21,047 bases of DNA from Chloroflexota bacterium (GTDB lineage: Bacteria; Chloroflexota; Limnocylindria; QHBO01). The stretch's first letter is position 1. Each line of letters opens with the position of its first letter. The position numbers and the translations under genes are program-made. The notes under the pieces are model-generated. The model did not search any database and had not been told where the DNA came from. It saw nothing but the letters and a program-made list of their open reading frames with translations. Positions 7,415-15,243 of this stretch are shown piece after piece. The stretch is taken from assembly GCA_013820865.1 (NCBI GenBank), contig JACDHU010000004.1, forward strand, positions 1 to 21,047, read 5' to 3'.

Positions 7415-8731
7415 CTGACGTCCAAACCCGCCGCCGCGATGCCGTCCGCGCTCGATGAAGATGGGCTAGCCGAGGTCCGGCGCATCGGCAACGCCGATCT
7501 CATGGTCGGCATTCCATCATTCGGCAACGCCGAAACCATCGGCTACGTGGTGCGTGCAGCCACGGCCGGCATGGTCCAGTACTTTCCCGACCTCAAGCCG
7601 ATTCTCGTCAACAGCGACGGCGGCTCTCCCGATGACACCCCGCACGTCGCCGTCAGTACCGAGAGCCCGGACTACCTCGAGAAGGTGATCTTGGTCAGCC
7701 CGAAGCACAAGCTTCAGCGCATCAGCTTTACCTACCAGGGAACGAGCGGGAAGGGCACAGCGGTGCGGGCGCTGTTCGAGGTGGCGCGCGAGCTCAAGGT
7801 CAAGGCCATGGTCATGGTCGACTCGGACCTGCGCTCGATCGTGCCCGAGTGGGTGGAGCTCCTGGCCGGGCCGATCCTCAAGGGCGGCTACGATTTCGTG
7901 GCGCCGATGTATTCGCGCTACAAGTATGACGGCACCATCACCAACAACATCAGCTATCCGCTGACGCGCGCCCTGTACGGCACCCGTATCCGCCAGCCCA
8001 TCGGCGGTGACTTCGGCGTGTCCGGCGACCTCGTGAGCCGATACCTCGAGCTCGACACCTTCGACGAGCTCACCGCGCGCTTCGGGATCGACATCTGGAT
8101 GACGCACTCGGCCATCAACGAGGGGTTCGCCGTGTGCCAGGCTCGCCTGGGCGCGAAGATCCACGACGCCAAGGACCCCGCCAGCGACCTCGGACCGATG
8201 TTTCGCCAGGTCGTCGGTACGCTCTTCCGGCTTGCCGGCCGTTACGAGGACCGATGGCTCCGCGTTCGCGGCTCGCACCAGATTCCGGAGTACGGCTTCG
8301 AGCGCGTCGTGGCGCCGGAGGAGATCAGCGTGAACCACGCCAAGCTCATCGACAACGTCGAGCAGGCGCGGCTCACGCAGCACAACGTGTGGGAGGAGAT
8401 GCTGGCGCCCGAGCAGTTTGAGCGCATCATGGCAATGGAGCTTCCGAGCGATCGACCTGCCGATTTCCATTTCAGCGCCGAGCTGTGGATTCGCTGCCTG
8501 TACGACACCCTCGTCGCGTTCCATCGGCCAGGAGCCGATTCCGAGAAGTTGCTGGCGGCTCTGACGCCGCTCTACTTCGGGCGCACCGCCGGGTTCATCA
8601 GCGATACGCTCGAGATGACGACCGACCAGGCCGAGCGAGTAATCCAGGATCAGGCGCGGCAGTTCGAGGAGCTCAAGCCGTACCTCGTCGCTCGCTGGGG
8701 TGAGATGCGCGCCGCGACGGAGGCGTCCTGA
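7415..8731 (+). CDS. Glycosyltransferase resembling mannosylglycerate / mannosylglucosyl-(3-phospho)glycerate synthases
   Basis: A GT-A fold retaining-type glycosyltransferase of about 438 residues. It shows a nucleotide-sugar entry motif MVGIPSFGNAETIG, a GKG motif, the metal-binding DSD (residues 136-138, MVMVDSDLRSIVPEW), the acceptor region RQPIGGDFGVSG (Asp199) and GIDIWMTHSAINEG. The order GKG, D-x-D, QP(I/L)GG, GID matches what I remember of the GT78 mannosylglycerate synthase of Rhodothermus and of MggA-like enzymes. It is the first gene of a unit with GpgS and a glycerate kinase, so I infer that it adds a sugar (mannose from GDP-mannose is likely) to glycerate, glucosylglycerate or its phosphate. 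The start is uncertain: CTG 7415 has an ideal ribosome binding site, ATG 7439 is plausible, ATG 7349 adds unconserved sequence. The TGATG at the end overlaps the next ATG by one base. Confidence 0.75.
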   Translation: MTSKPAAAMPSALDEDGLAEVRRIGNADLMVGIPSFGNAETIGYVVRAATAGMVQYFPDLKPILVNSDGGSPDDTPHVAVSTESPDYLEKVILVSPKHKLQRISFTYQGTSGKGTAVRALFEVARELKVKAMVMVDSDLRSIVPEWVELLAGPILKGGYDFVAPMYSRYKYDGTITNNISYPLTRALYGTRIRQPIGGDFGVSGDLVSRYLELDTFDELTARFGIDIWMTHSAINEGFAVCQARLGAKIHDAKDPASDLGPMFRQVVGTLFRLAGRYEDRWLRVRGSHQIPEYGFERVVAPEEISVNHAKLIDNVEQARLTQHNVWEEMLAPEQFERIMAMELPSDRPADFHFSAELWIRCLYDTLVAFHRPGADSEKLLAALTPLYFGRTAGFISDTLEMTTDQAERVIQDQARQFEELKPYLVARWGEMRAATEAS

Positions 8732-10710
8732 TGGCCGCTGCGAGACGCAAGACACCGTATCGCATCCTCCTGCCACTCGCGAATCCGCGGACGGCGCGCG
8801 ACCTCGTGCGTATCGGTGCCGGCGTGGCGGACGGTCGGCCGACCGAGATCACCGCGCTCGGCATCGTCGAGGTGCCCGAGGGCGTCAGCCTGTCCGAGGG
8901 TGCCACCCAGGCACGGACGACGCGGCGCCTGCTCCAGCGCGTCCTGGATTTCGGCGATGAGGAGGGGGTCGAGCTGCGCACGATGGTGCGCATCGGCCGC
9001 CACGCCGCGGACGGCGTCATCGAGGCAGTCGGGGAAGAAGGCTCGGACCTCGTCATCTTCGGCTGGGGCGGGCCGCCGACCGCGCAGCAGAACGCACGGG
9101 CCGATGCCGAGGCGGTCGAAATGGCGCTCACCGGCCAGCGCGCAGGCCCGCGGCCGGTTTTCTCGCCAACGATCGACGCCGTGGTCCGCGAGTCGCCGTG
9201 CGATATCGCGGTCGTCAAGCAGCGCGGGGCGGAGAAGATCCAGTCGATCCTCGTCCCGGTTCGTGGCGGACCGCACGCCGAGCTGGCCATGCGCATCAGC
9301 CGCGACCTCGCAAAGCGGTTCGGGGGGAAGGTGGTCGTGCTGCACGTCGTGCCGAAGGGCATCGGCGAGCGGGCGATCGAGCGCGAGCAGACTGCCGTCG
9401 ACGCATTCGTGCGCGAGCACGCCGGCATGAAGCGTGCGTCCGGCCTGATCCGCGAGGCCACGAGCGTACGCACCGCGATCATCAAGGAGGCCGCCAATCA
9501 CAACCTGGTGGTGATGGGCGCATCGGCGCAGCCGACGAACGCCTCACCCGACGGTCGTTACCTCTTCGGTACCCTTGCCGAGACCGTGGCCAGCAAGGCC
9601 AAGCCGACGGTGATCGTGGTCAAGACCAAGCAAGCGGTGGGACTCGCGACCTTCGACGAGCTGCGCGCCAGCGAAGGCACGTTGGCCCATGCCGATGCGT
9701 TCGTTGAGCGAACGCGCTCTCTACCGGTTGTCGTCGACAAGTGGTTCGCCGAGAACACTTTCCACGCGCATGAGTTCGCCGATATCCGCAAGCTGGTCGC
9801 CCTGAAGAACAAGCTGGGTGTGACGATCAGCGTCGGACTTCCGGCCCTCGACGAGGAGAAGACGATCGGCACGGTCATCAAGCGCGTCAAGGGCGCGCTG
9901 ATGGACCGGGTGCCGCTGATCGACCAGATCGTGGTGATCGACTCCGACAGCACAGATCGCACCGTCGAGATCGCGACGGAGCTCGGAGTCCCGGTATTCA
10001 GGCACCCGCAGATCTTGCCGGAGACCGGGTCGCACCGGGGCAAAGGTGAAGCGCTGTGGAAGAGCCTGCATGTCCTCGACGGCGACATCGTGGCTTGGAT
10101 CGACACCGACATCAGCAACATCCAGCCGCGGTTCGTTTACGGCCTGCTGGGGCCGCTGCTTCGCGAGCCGCAGCTCCAGTACGTCAAGGGCTTCTACCAG
10201 CGCCCGATCCGCCAGGGGGACATCCTCCAGGCCGAGGGCGGCGGTCGAGTCACCGAGCTCATGGCGCGTCCGCTCATCAACCTGTTCTTCCCCGAGCTGT
10301 CGGGCATGATCCAACCGCTGTCAGGCGAGTACGCCGGGCGACGCGCGCTGCTCGAGCGCCTTCCATTCTTCACCGGCTACGCGGTCGAGATCGGCCTGCT
10401 GATCGACATTCTCGACAACGCCGGCCTCGCGGCCCTCGGCCAGGTTGATCTCGAGCGCCGAATCCATCGCAACCAGACGCTCCCGAATCTCTCGCAGATG
10501 GCCTACGTCATCCTTCAGGCCGCCATCCGCAAGCTGGAGGAACGGCATCGGCTCGAACTGCTCACCGAGGTTGGGCGCGGCATGAAGCTCATCAACACCG
10601 GCAAGGATCACTTCAATCTCGAGGTGCGCGAGATCGGCGACGAGATCCGCCCACCCATGATCTCGATTCCCGCCTACGTTGAGCGCCGCAAGTCTCTGAA
10701 GGACCGATGA
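8731..10710 (+). CDS. gpgS: Fusion: two universal-stress-protein (UspA) domains + glucosyl-3-phosphoglycerate synthase
   Basis: A 659-residue protein. Residues about 8-165 and 168-300 are two UspA-like domains (ILLPLANPRTARDLVRIG; then ILVPVRGGPHAELAMRISRDLA, ending in NLVVMGAS and KPTVIVVK). From about 330 (VDKWFAENTFHAHEF) to the end it is a GT81 enzyme: VGLPALDEEKTIGTVI, VVIDSDSTDRT (from residue 404), RGKGEALWKSL, the metal-binding DTD (458-460), GGGRVTELMARPLINL, PLSGEYAGRR and GYAVEIGLLID. GpgS transfers glucose from NDP-glucose to 3-phosphoglycerate, the first step to glucosylglycerate, a compatible solute, or to mycobacterial methylglucose polysaccharide. Known GpgS proteins are about 300-400 residues without the Usp part, so the fusion is notable and suggests control by nucleotide or stress state. 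GGAGG at 8719-8723 supports ATG 8731. The stop overlaps the kinase start as ATGA. Confidence 0.88.
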   Translation: MAAARRKTPYRILLPLANPRTARDLVRIGAGVADGRPTEITALGIVEVPEGVSLSEGATQARTTRRLLQRVLDFGDEEGVELRTMVRIGRHAADGVIEAVGEEGSDLVIFGWGGPPTAQQNARADAEAVEMALTGQRAGPRPVFSPTIDAVVRESPCDIAVVKQRGAEKIQSILVPVRGGPHAELAMRISRDLAKRFGGKVVVLHVVPKGIGERAIEREQTAVDAFVREHAGMKRASGLIREATSVRTAIIKEAANHNLVVMGASAQPTNASPDGRYLFGTLAETVASKAKPTVIVVKTKQAVGLATFDELRASEGTLAHADAFVERTRSLPVVVDKWFAENTFHAHEFADIRKLVALKNKLGVTISVGLPALDEEKTIGTVIKRVKGALMDRVPLIDQIVVIDSDSTDRTVEIATELGVPVFRHPQILPETGSHRGKGEALWKSLHVLDGDIVAWIDTDISNIQPRFVYGLLGPLLREPQLQYVKGFYQRPIRQGDILQAEGGGRVTELMARPLINLFFPELSGMIQPLSGEYAGRRALLERLPFFTGYAVEIGLLIDILDNAGLAALGQVDLERRIHRNQTLPNLSQMAYVILQAAIRKLEERHRLELLTEVGRGMKLINTGKDHFNLEVREIGDEIRPPMISIPAYVERRKSLKDR

Positions 10711-11885
10711 GTCAGGCTCTTCGCGTGCTCATCGCGCCCGACTCGTTCGGCGGTGCGCTCGACTCGGTGGGGGTGACCGCCGCGATCGCCGCGGGTTGGT
10801 CGCGCGTACGCCCGAGCGACGAGGTCGTGCGCCGGCCGATGGCCGATGGCGGCGAGGGCACCCTGGCTGCGCTGGCCGATGCGCTGGGCGACGCGGCCGA
10901 GCGCCGGACGGTCGAGACGACCGATGCGCTGGGTCGACCGATCAGCGCGGACTGGCTGCTGCTGGACGAGGGTCGCGGCGCCTTCGTGGAGATGGCATCG
11001 GCCTCCGGTCTTGCCCGGCTCGGCGCAGATGAACGAACGCCGCAGAATGCGGGTCTGGCCTCCACGCGTGGCACCGGCGACTTGCTGCGCGCCGCGCTTG
11101 ACGCCGGCGTCGATCGGATCACGATCGGGCTGGGCGGGTCGGCCACGACCGATGGTGGGACCGGCATGCTCGCCGCTCTCGGCGTTCGTTTCACCGATGA
11201 CTCCGGTGCCGACCTTGCACCGGGCGGCGCAGCGCTGGCTGACCTGCGGCGAATCGACCCTTCGGGACTGGATCCGCGGTTGGGGGACGTCACGCTGGTG
11301 GTGGCCTCGGATGTCACGAATCCGCTGTGCGGCACGCGCGGCGCGGCCGCCACATACGGGCCGCAGAAGGGCGCCGATCCAGCCGCCGTCGAGGCGCTCG
11401 ACGCTGCCCTGACGACCTATGGGCGCGCCATCGAGGTGGCGACCGGACGCCTGGTGGCTGACCTTCCCGGGGCCGGCGCCGCCGGTGGCACGACGGCCGG
11501 ACTCCTGGGATTCACTGCTGCCCGGGTGCGACCGGGAGTCCAGGTCGTGGCCGAGCTCGTCGGGCTGGCCGACGCCCTCGAGGAGGCCGACCTCGTGATC
11601 ACCGGCGAGGGGCGGGCCGACGAGCAGACGCTCCAGGGCAAGACGGCCATGGGTGTCGCCACCCTGGCCCGCCCGCGCAACACGCCGGTCGTGCTGCTAT
11701 GCGGCGGCCTGGGACCGGGTGCGGAGGCACTCGACGCGGTGATGACGCTGTCCGTGGTTCAGCCCATCATCGACCGCCCGATGGACCTCGCTGATGCCAT
11801 GGCCGACACCGAGCGCCTGTTGATCGCCGCGGCCGGTCGGCTGGCCCGCAGCGTCGGCATCGGGCTGGAGATGGCGCGCCCGTAG
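10707..11885 (+). CDS. Glycerate kinase (GlxK/GarK family)
   Basis: Phosphorylates D-glycerate with ATP. The 392-residue length and the motifs PMADGGEGTLAAL, GLGGSATTDGGTGM, ASDVTNPLCG, YGPQKGAD and VITGEGRADEQTLQGK are those of the Gly_kinase family. Studied GlxK/GarK enzymes give 2-phosphoglycerate, which enolase or mutase connects to the 3-phosphoglycerate used by GpgS. Its start overlaps the GpgS-fusion stop by four bases (ATGA), so translation is coupled. It probably recovers glycerate released when the solute is broken down, or supplies the GpgS acceptor. One oddity: the N-terminal signature, usually APDSFKGSL, reads APDSFGGAL, with glycine (Gly15) for the common lysine. The remaining signatures are intact, so it is called as functional with some doubt. 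Confidence 0.9.
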   Translation: MSQALRVLIAPDSFGGALDSVGVTAAIAAGWSRVRPSDEVVRRPMADGGEGTLAALADALGDAAERRTVETTDALGRPISADWLLLDEGRGAFVEMASASGLARLGADERTPQNAGLASTRGTGDLLRAALDAGVDRITIGLGGSATTDGGTGMLAALGVRFTDDSGADLAPGGAALADLRRIDPSGLDPRLGDVTLVVASDVTNPLCGTRGAAATYGPQKGADPAAVEALDAALTTYGRAIEVATGRLVADLPGAGAAGGTTAGLLGFTAARVRPGVQVVAELVGLADALEEADLVITGEGRADEQTLQGKTAMGVATLARPRNTPVVLLCGGLGPGAEALDAVMTLSVVQPIIDRPMDLADAMADTERLLIAAAGRLARSVGIGLEMARP

Positions 11886-11899
11886 GGCGCATCGGTCCA

Positions 11900-12712
11900 A
11901 TGGCGCGCGGTCCGAGCCCGCAGAAGCGTGCGGCCGATCGGCGGAAGCGCCGGCGCCTGGCCGGCGTGGCGCTGGAGCGGCTGGGTGAGCGGTACGAGCA
12001 CCCGACCTGGGCCGGTCCGCGGGTCGATGCCGTCAGCGAGCTGGTCCTGACGATCCTCTCGCAGAACACCGCTGACACGAATTCGTTCCGCGCCTTCACC
12101 GCGCTACGTGAGCGCTATCCGACCTGGCCCGAGGTGCTGGCCGCGCCGACCGATGAGCTGGAGGACGTGCTCCGGCCCGGCGGTCTGGCACCGACCAAGT
12201 CGAAGCGGATCCAGCACGTCCTGGCCGAAGTGCACTCTGAGACGGGTGGGACGTGGGATCTCGGCTTCTTGGGGGCGTGGCCGCTGGAGCGCGCGCGAGA
12301 GTGGCTGACCTCGTTGCCGGGCATCGGCCGAAAGACGGCTTCGATCGTCCTGCTGTTCAACTTCGGGCGTCCTGCCATGCCGGTCGACACGCACGTCCAC
12401 CGCGTTGCGTGGCGTCTCGGCATGTTCGCCCGCAACACCCCGCTTGATCGGGCCCATGACTTCCTGGAGGAGGTGCTCGAGCCTCTCGAGATGTATCCGT
12501 TCCACGTCGAGATGATTCGCCACGGCCGCGACACCTGCCGCGCGCCACGCCCCATCTGCGGCCTCTGCCCGTTGACCGATGTCTGCGCCTACTACCCCCT
12601 GGCCGCCCGCGGTCGTGCCCCAATGGCGCCGATCCCGAAGGGCACGCCCGACCCTGACGCCGCGCCGCGCTTCCACGACGAGCTCATTCACGGTTGGAGG
12701 CCCCCGGAGTAG
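11900..12712 (+). CDS. nth: Endonuclease III-like DNA glycosylase/AP lyase with [4Fe-4S] cluster
   Basis: Base-excision repair enzyme that removes oxidised pyrimidines and nicks the abasic site. The helix-hairpin-helix LPGIGRKTA contains the catalytic lysine (Lys145), and the catalytic aspartate is in VDTHVHRV (Asp163); the 18-residue spacing equals that of E. coli Nth. The iron-sulfur cluster ligands are Cys213, Cys220, Cys223 and Cys229 (C-x6-C-x2-C-x5-C). At 270 residues it is longer than E. coli Nth (211): it has a basic N-terminal tail (residues 1-20) and about 40 extra C-terminal residues rich in Pro and Ala. It lies 14 bases after the glycerate kinase and may be read through from that operon, though the function is unrelated. 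Confidence 0.93.
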   Translation: MARGPSPQKRAADRRKRRRLAGVALERLGERYEHPTWAGPRVDAVSELVLTILSQNTADTNSFRAFTALRERYPTWPEVLAAPTDELEDVLRPGGLAPTKSKRIQHVLAEVHSETGGTWDLGFLGAWPLERAREWLTSLPGIGRKTASIVLLFNFGRPAMPVDTHVHRVAWRLGMFARNTPLDRAHDFLEEVLEPLEMYPFHVEMIRHGRDTCRAPRPICGLCPLTDVCAYYPLAARGRAPMAPIPKGTPDPDAAPRFHDELIHGWRPPE

Positions 12713-12757
12713 CGGGCGCGTTGGTGCCTGGTATTCGTGCCGGCGGCAGAATTCGGC

Positions 12758-12763
12758 TAGAAT
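12758..12763 (+). promoter_or_regulatory. Probable -10 box for tRNA-Thr
   Basis: TAGAAT in the context GCTAGAATCG ends 20 bases before the mature tRNA, placing the transcription start near 12770, and is followed by a C-rich stretch. The -35 region (around 12734-12740) is weak. Confidence 0.5.
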
Positions 12764-12783
12764 CGCCCCTCGCCTAGGCGCTG

Positions 12784-12859
12784 GCCGAGATAGCTCAGTT
12801 GGTAGAGCAGGGCTTTCGTAAAGCTCAGGTCGCGAGTTCGAGTCTCGCTCTCGGCTCCA
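12784..12859 (+). tRNA. tRNA-Thr (anticodon CGT)
   Basis: A complete 76-base cloverleaf. The acceptor stem GCCGAGA pairs perfectly with TCTCGGC. The D arm is GCTC-AGTTGGTA-GAGC. The anticodon arm is GGGCT-TTCGTAA-AGCTC with anticodon CGT at 12817-12819, reading ACG threonine codons; one G-U pair is in the stem. The variable loop is AGGTC, and the T arm GCGAG-TTCGAGT-CTCGC is perfect. The discriminator base is T and CCA is encoded in the DNA (12857-12859). No terminator with a T run follows. Confidence 0.97.
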
Positions 12860-13178
12860 TCTACTCAGCCGCCGCGGTGATGCGATGGCCCACCTCGGTC
12901 GCGCTCAGGTGTCTTTCAGGCGAGACTGATGCGCCGTCGTTGCGACGTGTTGCCGGGCGGGGAACCGCGGATGGTCAGCGGATGGGCCATTTGTCACGGG
13001 AACTCCCCGGCGCGCTGCGTCTGTCCACTGCATGGGCCACAGATGAGCGTGAGCCGCACGCCGGTGGGTCGTTCGTGCGTGGTGGTGTTCACTCCACGGA
13101 CCAAACCGCGCGCAGCATCGGTCTCGCGTGACAGTTGATCACTTTGTGGGCCAGCAGCCGATGATGGGACCCAGGCGG
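12860..13178. other. Region of about 320 bases after the tRNA with no credible gene; four copies of a TGGGCCA heptamer
   Basis: Open frames here (for example 12929-13138 plus and the 12994-13317 minus frame) have Arg/Ser/Pro-rich products and no recognisable domain. The heptamer TGGGCCA occurs at 12983-12989, 13033-13039 and 13147-13153, with its complement at 12886-12892. A short perfect hairpin CGTCG-TTG-CGACG lies near 12934-12946, and TGGGACCCA at 13164-13172 is an odd-length palindrome. No integrase, transposase or duplicate of the tRNA 3' end is seen. It may be an untranslated RNA region, a decayed insert or plain spacer. Confidence 0.35.
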
Positions 13179-14222
13179 TCAGGGAGCCTGGATCAGGTCC
13201 GGCGTGATGTCGGCGACGGAGCGGCAGCCAGTGAGGGCCATGGCCAGCGAGAGCTCGTCGCGTGCGATCTCGAGGACGTGACGGACGCCGTCGGCGCCGT
13301 CGACGGCCAGGCCCCACAGGACGGGCTGGCCCACGGCCACGAGATCGGCGCCGAGGGCGAGACCCTTGAGAACATCGATCCCGCGACGCACGCCGCCGTC
13401 AACGACCAGCAGCGCCCGGTCACCGACGGCGTCGGCAACCTCGGGCAGCGCGTCCACGCCGGCGATGGCCGTGTCGAGCTGCCGTCCACCGTGGTTGCTG
13501 ACCCAGATACCGTCGCAGCCGGCGTGGACGGCACGCAGTGCGTCATCGGCCCGCAGAATTCCCTTGGCAATGAGCGGAATGGGGCACACCGAACGCAGCC
13601 ACAGAAGCTCGTCCCAATCGAACGTCGGCAGGACGACGATTCCGGTCTCGTCGGTCGGCTGATCCGCTGGGAGGTGCGCGCCCATGTGCAGCACGAATCG
13701 ATTCCGGTCGTCGCGCTCCCGGTTCCCCGGTAGGGGGAGGTCCACCGTGACGGCGAGCGCGGAAAAGCCGGCATTGACCGCACGCAGCACCAGGGATTCC
13801 GTATCCGCCCGGTCAACCGGGGTATACAGCTGGAACCAGCGTGGTGCCGCCGGCTCGACTGCCGCGACCTCCTCCAAGGGGACCGATGAGATCGTCGACA
13901 GGGTGAGCAGCGCACCGGCCGCCGCCGCACCTCGCGCGGTCGCTCGTTCGGCGTCGGGGTGTGCCAGGTCATGCGCGGCCATGGGGGCCACGATGATCGG
14001 GTGGTCGAGATGCACGCCGAACGCCGTCGTCGAGAGATCGCGCTGCGCGACGTCAACCAGGACCCGAGGGCGCAGTCGCAGTCGATCCCAAGCGAGCCGG
14101 TTGTCAGCCAGGCTGCGCTCGTCGCCAGCGCCGCCGGCGTAGTAGTCCCAGGCACCCGGATCCATCCGTGTGCGGGCCATCGGCTCATAGTCGGACAGGT
14201 TGATCGGCCGGTCGGTGCTCAT
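13179..14222 (-). CDS. FMN-dependent alpha-hydroxy-acid dehydrogenase/oxidase
   Basis: A 347-residue TIM-barrel flavoenzyme that oxidises L-2-hydroxy acids such as lactate or glycolate to the keto acid. Family residues are all present: Tyr28 in WDYYAGGAGDE, PIIVAPMA, FQLY (Tyr133), VTVDLP (Asp161), Lys220 in PLIAKGI, the catalytic His244 and Arg247 in SNHGGRQLD, and the FMN-phosphate loop DGGVRRGIDVLKGLALGA. No membrane segment is seen, so it is probably a soluble oxidase or dehydrogenase rather than a LldD-type membrane enzyme. The substrate cannot be assigned. The start at 14222 fits the family N-terminus; the frame is open well beyond it but that part is the antisense of the neighbour. It is divergent from the LytR-CpsA-Psr gene, with 40 bases between starts. 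Confidence 0.92.
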   Translation of the reverse strand: MSTDRPINLSDYEPMARTRMDPGAWDYYAGGAGDERSLADNRLAWDRLRLRPRVLVDVAQRDLSTTAFGVHLDHPIIVAPMAAHDLAHPDAERATARGAAAAGALLTLSTISSVPLEEVAAVEPAAPRWFQLYTPVDRADTESLVLRAVNAGFSALAVTVDLPLPGNRERDDRNRFVLHMGAHLPADQPTDETGIVVLPTFDWDELLWLRSVCPIPLIAKGILRADDALRAVHAGCDGIWVSNHGGRQLDTAIAGVDALPEVADAVGDRALLVVDGGVRRGIDVLKGLALGADLVAVGQPVLWGLAVDGADGVRHVLEIARDELSLAMALTGCRSVADITPDLIQAP

Positions 14223-14262
14223 TCGCCCGATGATGCCACCTCGATCCGGCCAGAATGGTGAC

Positions 14263-15201
14263 ATGCAACGAAATTCCGCCATCGTCATCGGTCTTGTCGT
14301 TCTGGTCGTGGCCGCCGTGATCGGGTTCCTCGTCGTCTCACGGCCATCCGAGACACCAACGCCCGGTTCGTCGGCTTCGCCACCTCCGGAGAGTGCTGCG
14401 CCATCGGATTCGGCTGCGCCTTCGCTCGCGGCCGACCTGCTGGACCGGCGCTGGACGATCCTGTACGTCGGGACCGATCTCAACGCCGCGCGCGAGGAGA
14501 ACGGTGATGCGCCGAACGCCGACTCGCTCTTGGTCGTCAGTGCCTCCGCCGACCAGTCCGAGCTGACCCTGATCTCGCTGCCACGCGACACGGTCGACGT
14601 GCCGCTCGAGGACGGTGGCACGTACGACAAGAAGATCAACGCCCTGTACCAGGAACAGGGGATCGACGCGCTGGTCGGCGCCATGTCGGCGCTCTACGAC
14701 GTGCCGATCGACGGCTACGTCGTGCTCGACATGGACGACTTCACGCGACTGGTGGACGCGGTGGGCACCATCGAGGTCAAACCCGACGCTCCGCTGACCG
14801 ATCCGATCGTCGACCTCGATCTCGAGCCCGGGCCGCAGGAGATCGACGGCTTCACGGCCAACGGCTACGTTCGCACGCGAGTCGACCAGGACTACGGGCG
14901 GATGGGGCGTCAGCAGGAGGTGCTCGTCGCGCTCGTTGCGAAATTGGTGAATCCGGAGACCGAAGTGGATCTCGAAACTCTCCTCGACGGCCTCGACTCA
15001 CTGGAGACCGATCTTCCGCTGGACGAGCTCGGCACGCTGATGGAGCTCGCGCGACGCACGGCCGACGCGGAGGTCCGCTACGTGCTGATCGAGCCGCCGC
15101 TGATCACGTTCGAGGGAGATCGTGACGACGGCCGCGGCTACGTCCTCGAGGCCGACTTCCCTGCGATCCAGGCCGAGGTTCAGGAACTCATCGGCGAGTA
15201 A
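14263..15201 (+). CDS. LytR-CpsA-Psr (LCP) family membrane-anchored protein
   Basis: LCP proteins are phosphotransferases outside the membrane that attach polymers from lipid carriers to the cell wall. This one has an N-terminal membrane anchor (residues about 6-27), a low-complexity Pro/Ser/Ala linker (about 28-56), then the catalytic domain with NADSLLVVS, LTLISLPRDT, KINALY, VVLDMDDFTRLVDAVG and the arginine-rich YVRTRVDQDYGRMGRQQ. These include the family's conserved Asp and Arg residues. It is 312 residues and complete. ATG 14263 is preceded by CAGAAT (14251-14256) six bases upstream, which fits a -10 box of a leaderless message, and has no clear Shine-Dalgarno sequence. The polymer it handles is unknown. 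It converges with the L25 gene, 42 bases apart. Confidence 0.88.
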   Translation: MQRNSAIVIGLVVLVVAAVIGFLVVSRPSETPTPGSSASPPPESAAPSDSAAPSLAADLLDRRWTILYVGTDLNAAREENGDAPNADSLLVVSASADQSELTLISLPRDTVDVPLEDGGTYDKKINALYQEQGIDALVGAMSALYDVPIDGYVVLDMDDFTRLVDAVGTIEVKPDAPLTDPIVDLDLEPGPQEIDGFTANGYVRTRVDQDYGRMGRQQEVLVALVAKLVNPETEVDLETLLDGLDSLETDLPLDELGTLMELARRTADAEVRYVLIEPPLITFEGDRDDGRGYVLEADFPAIQAEVQELIGE

Positions 15202-15243
15202 GCGCGTTCGTTGACCAGCCCGTCCGAAACTTCGCCGACACGA

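Noticed and set aside
7517..8776. Long minus-strand open frame of 419 codons opposite the glycosyltransferase
   Set aside because: A codon-bias shadow; the plus-strand frame holds all glycosyltransferase motifs.
12929..13138. Small plus-strand open frame with four cysteines after the tRNA
   Set aside because: The product is Arg/Ser/Pro-rich with no known domain, there is no good ribosome binding site, and open frames of this length are common by chance in GC-rich DNA.
14223..14684. N-terminal extension of the FMN enzyme on the minus strand, from 14684
   Set aside because: It is antisense to the LCP gene, its composition is not protein-like, and family homology starts at 14222.
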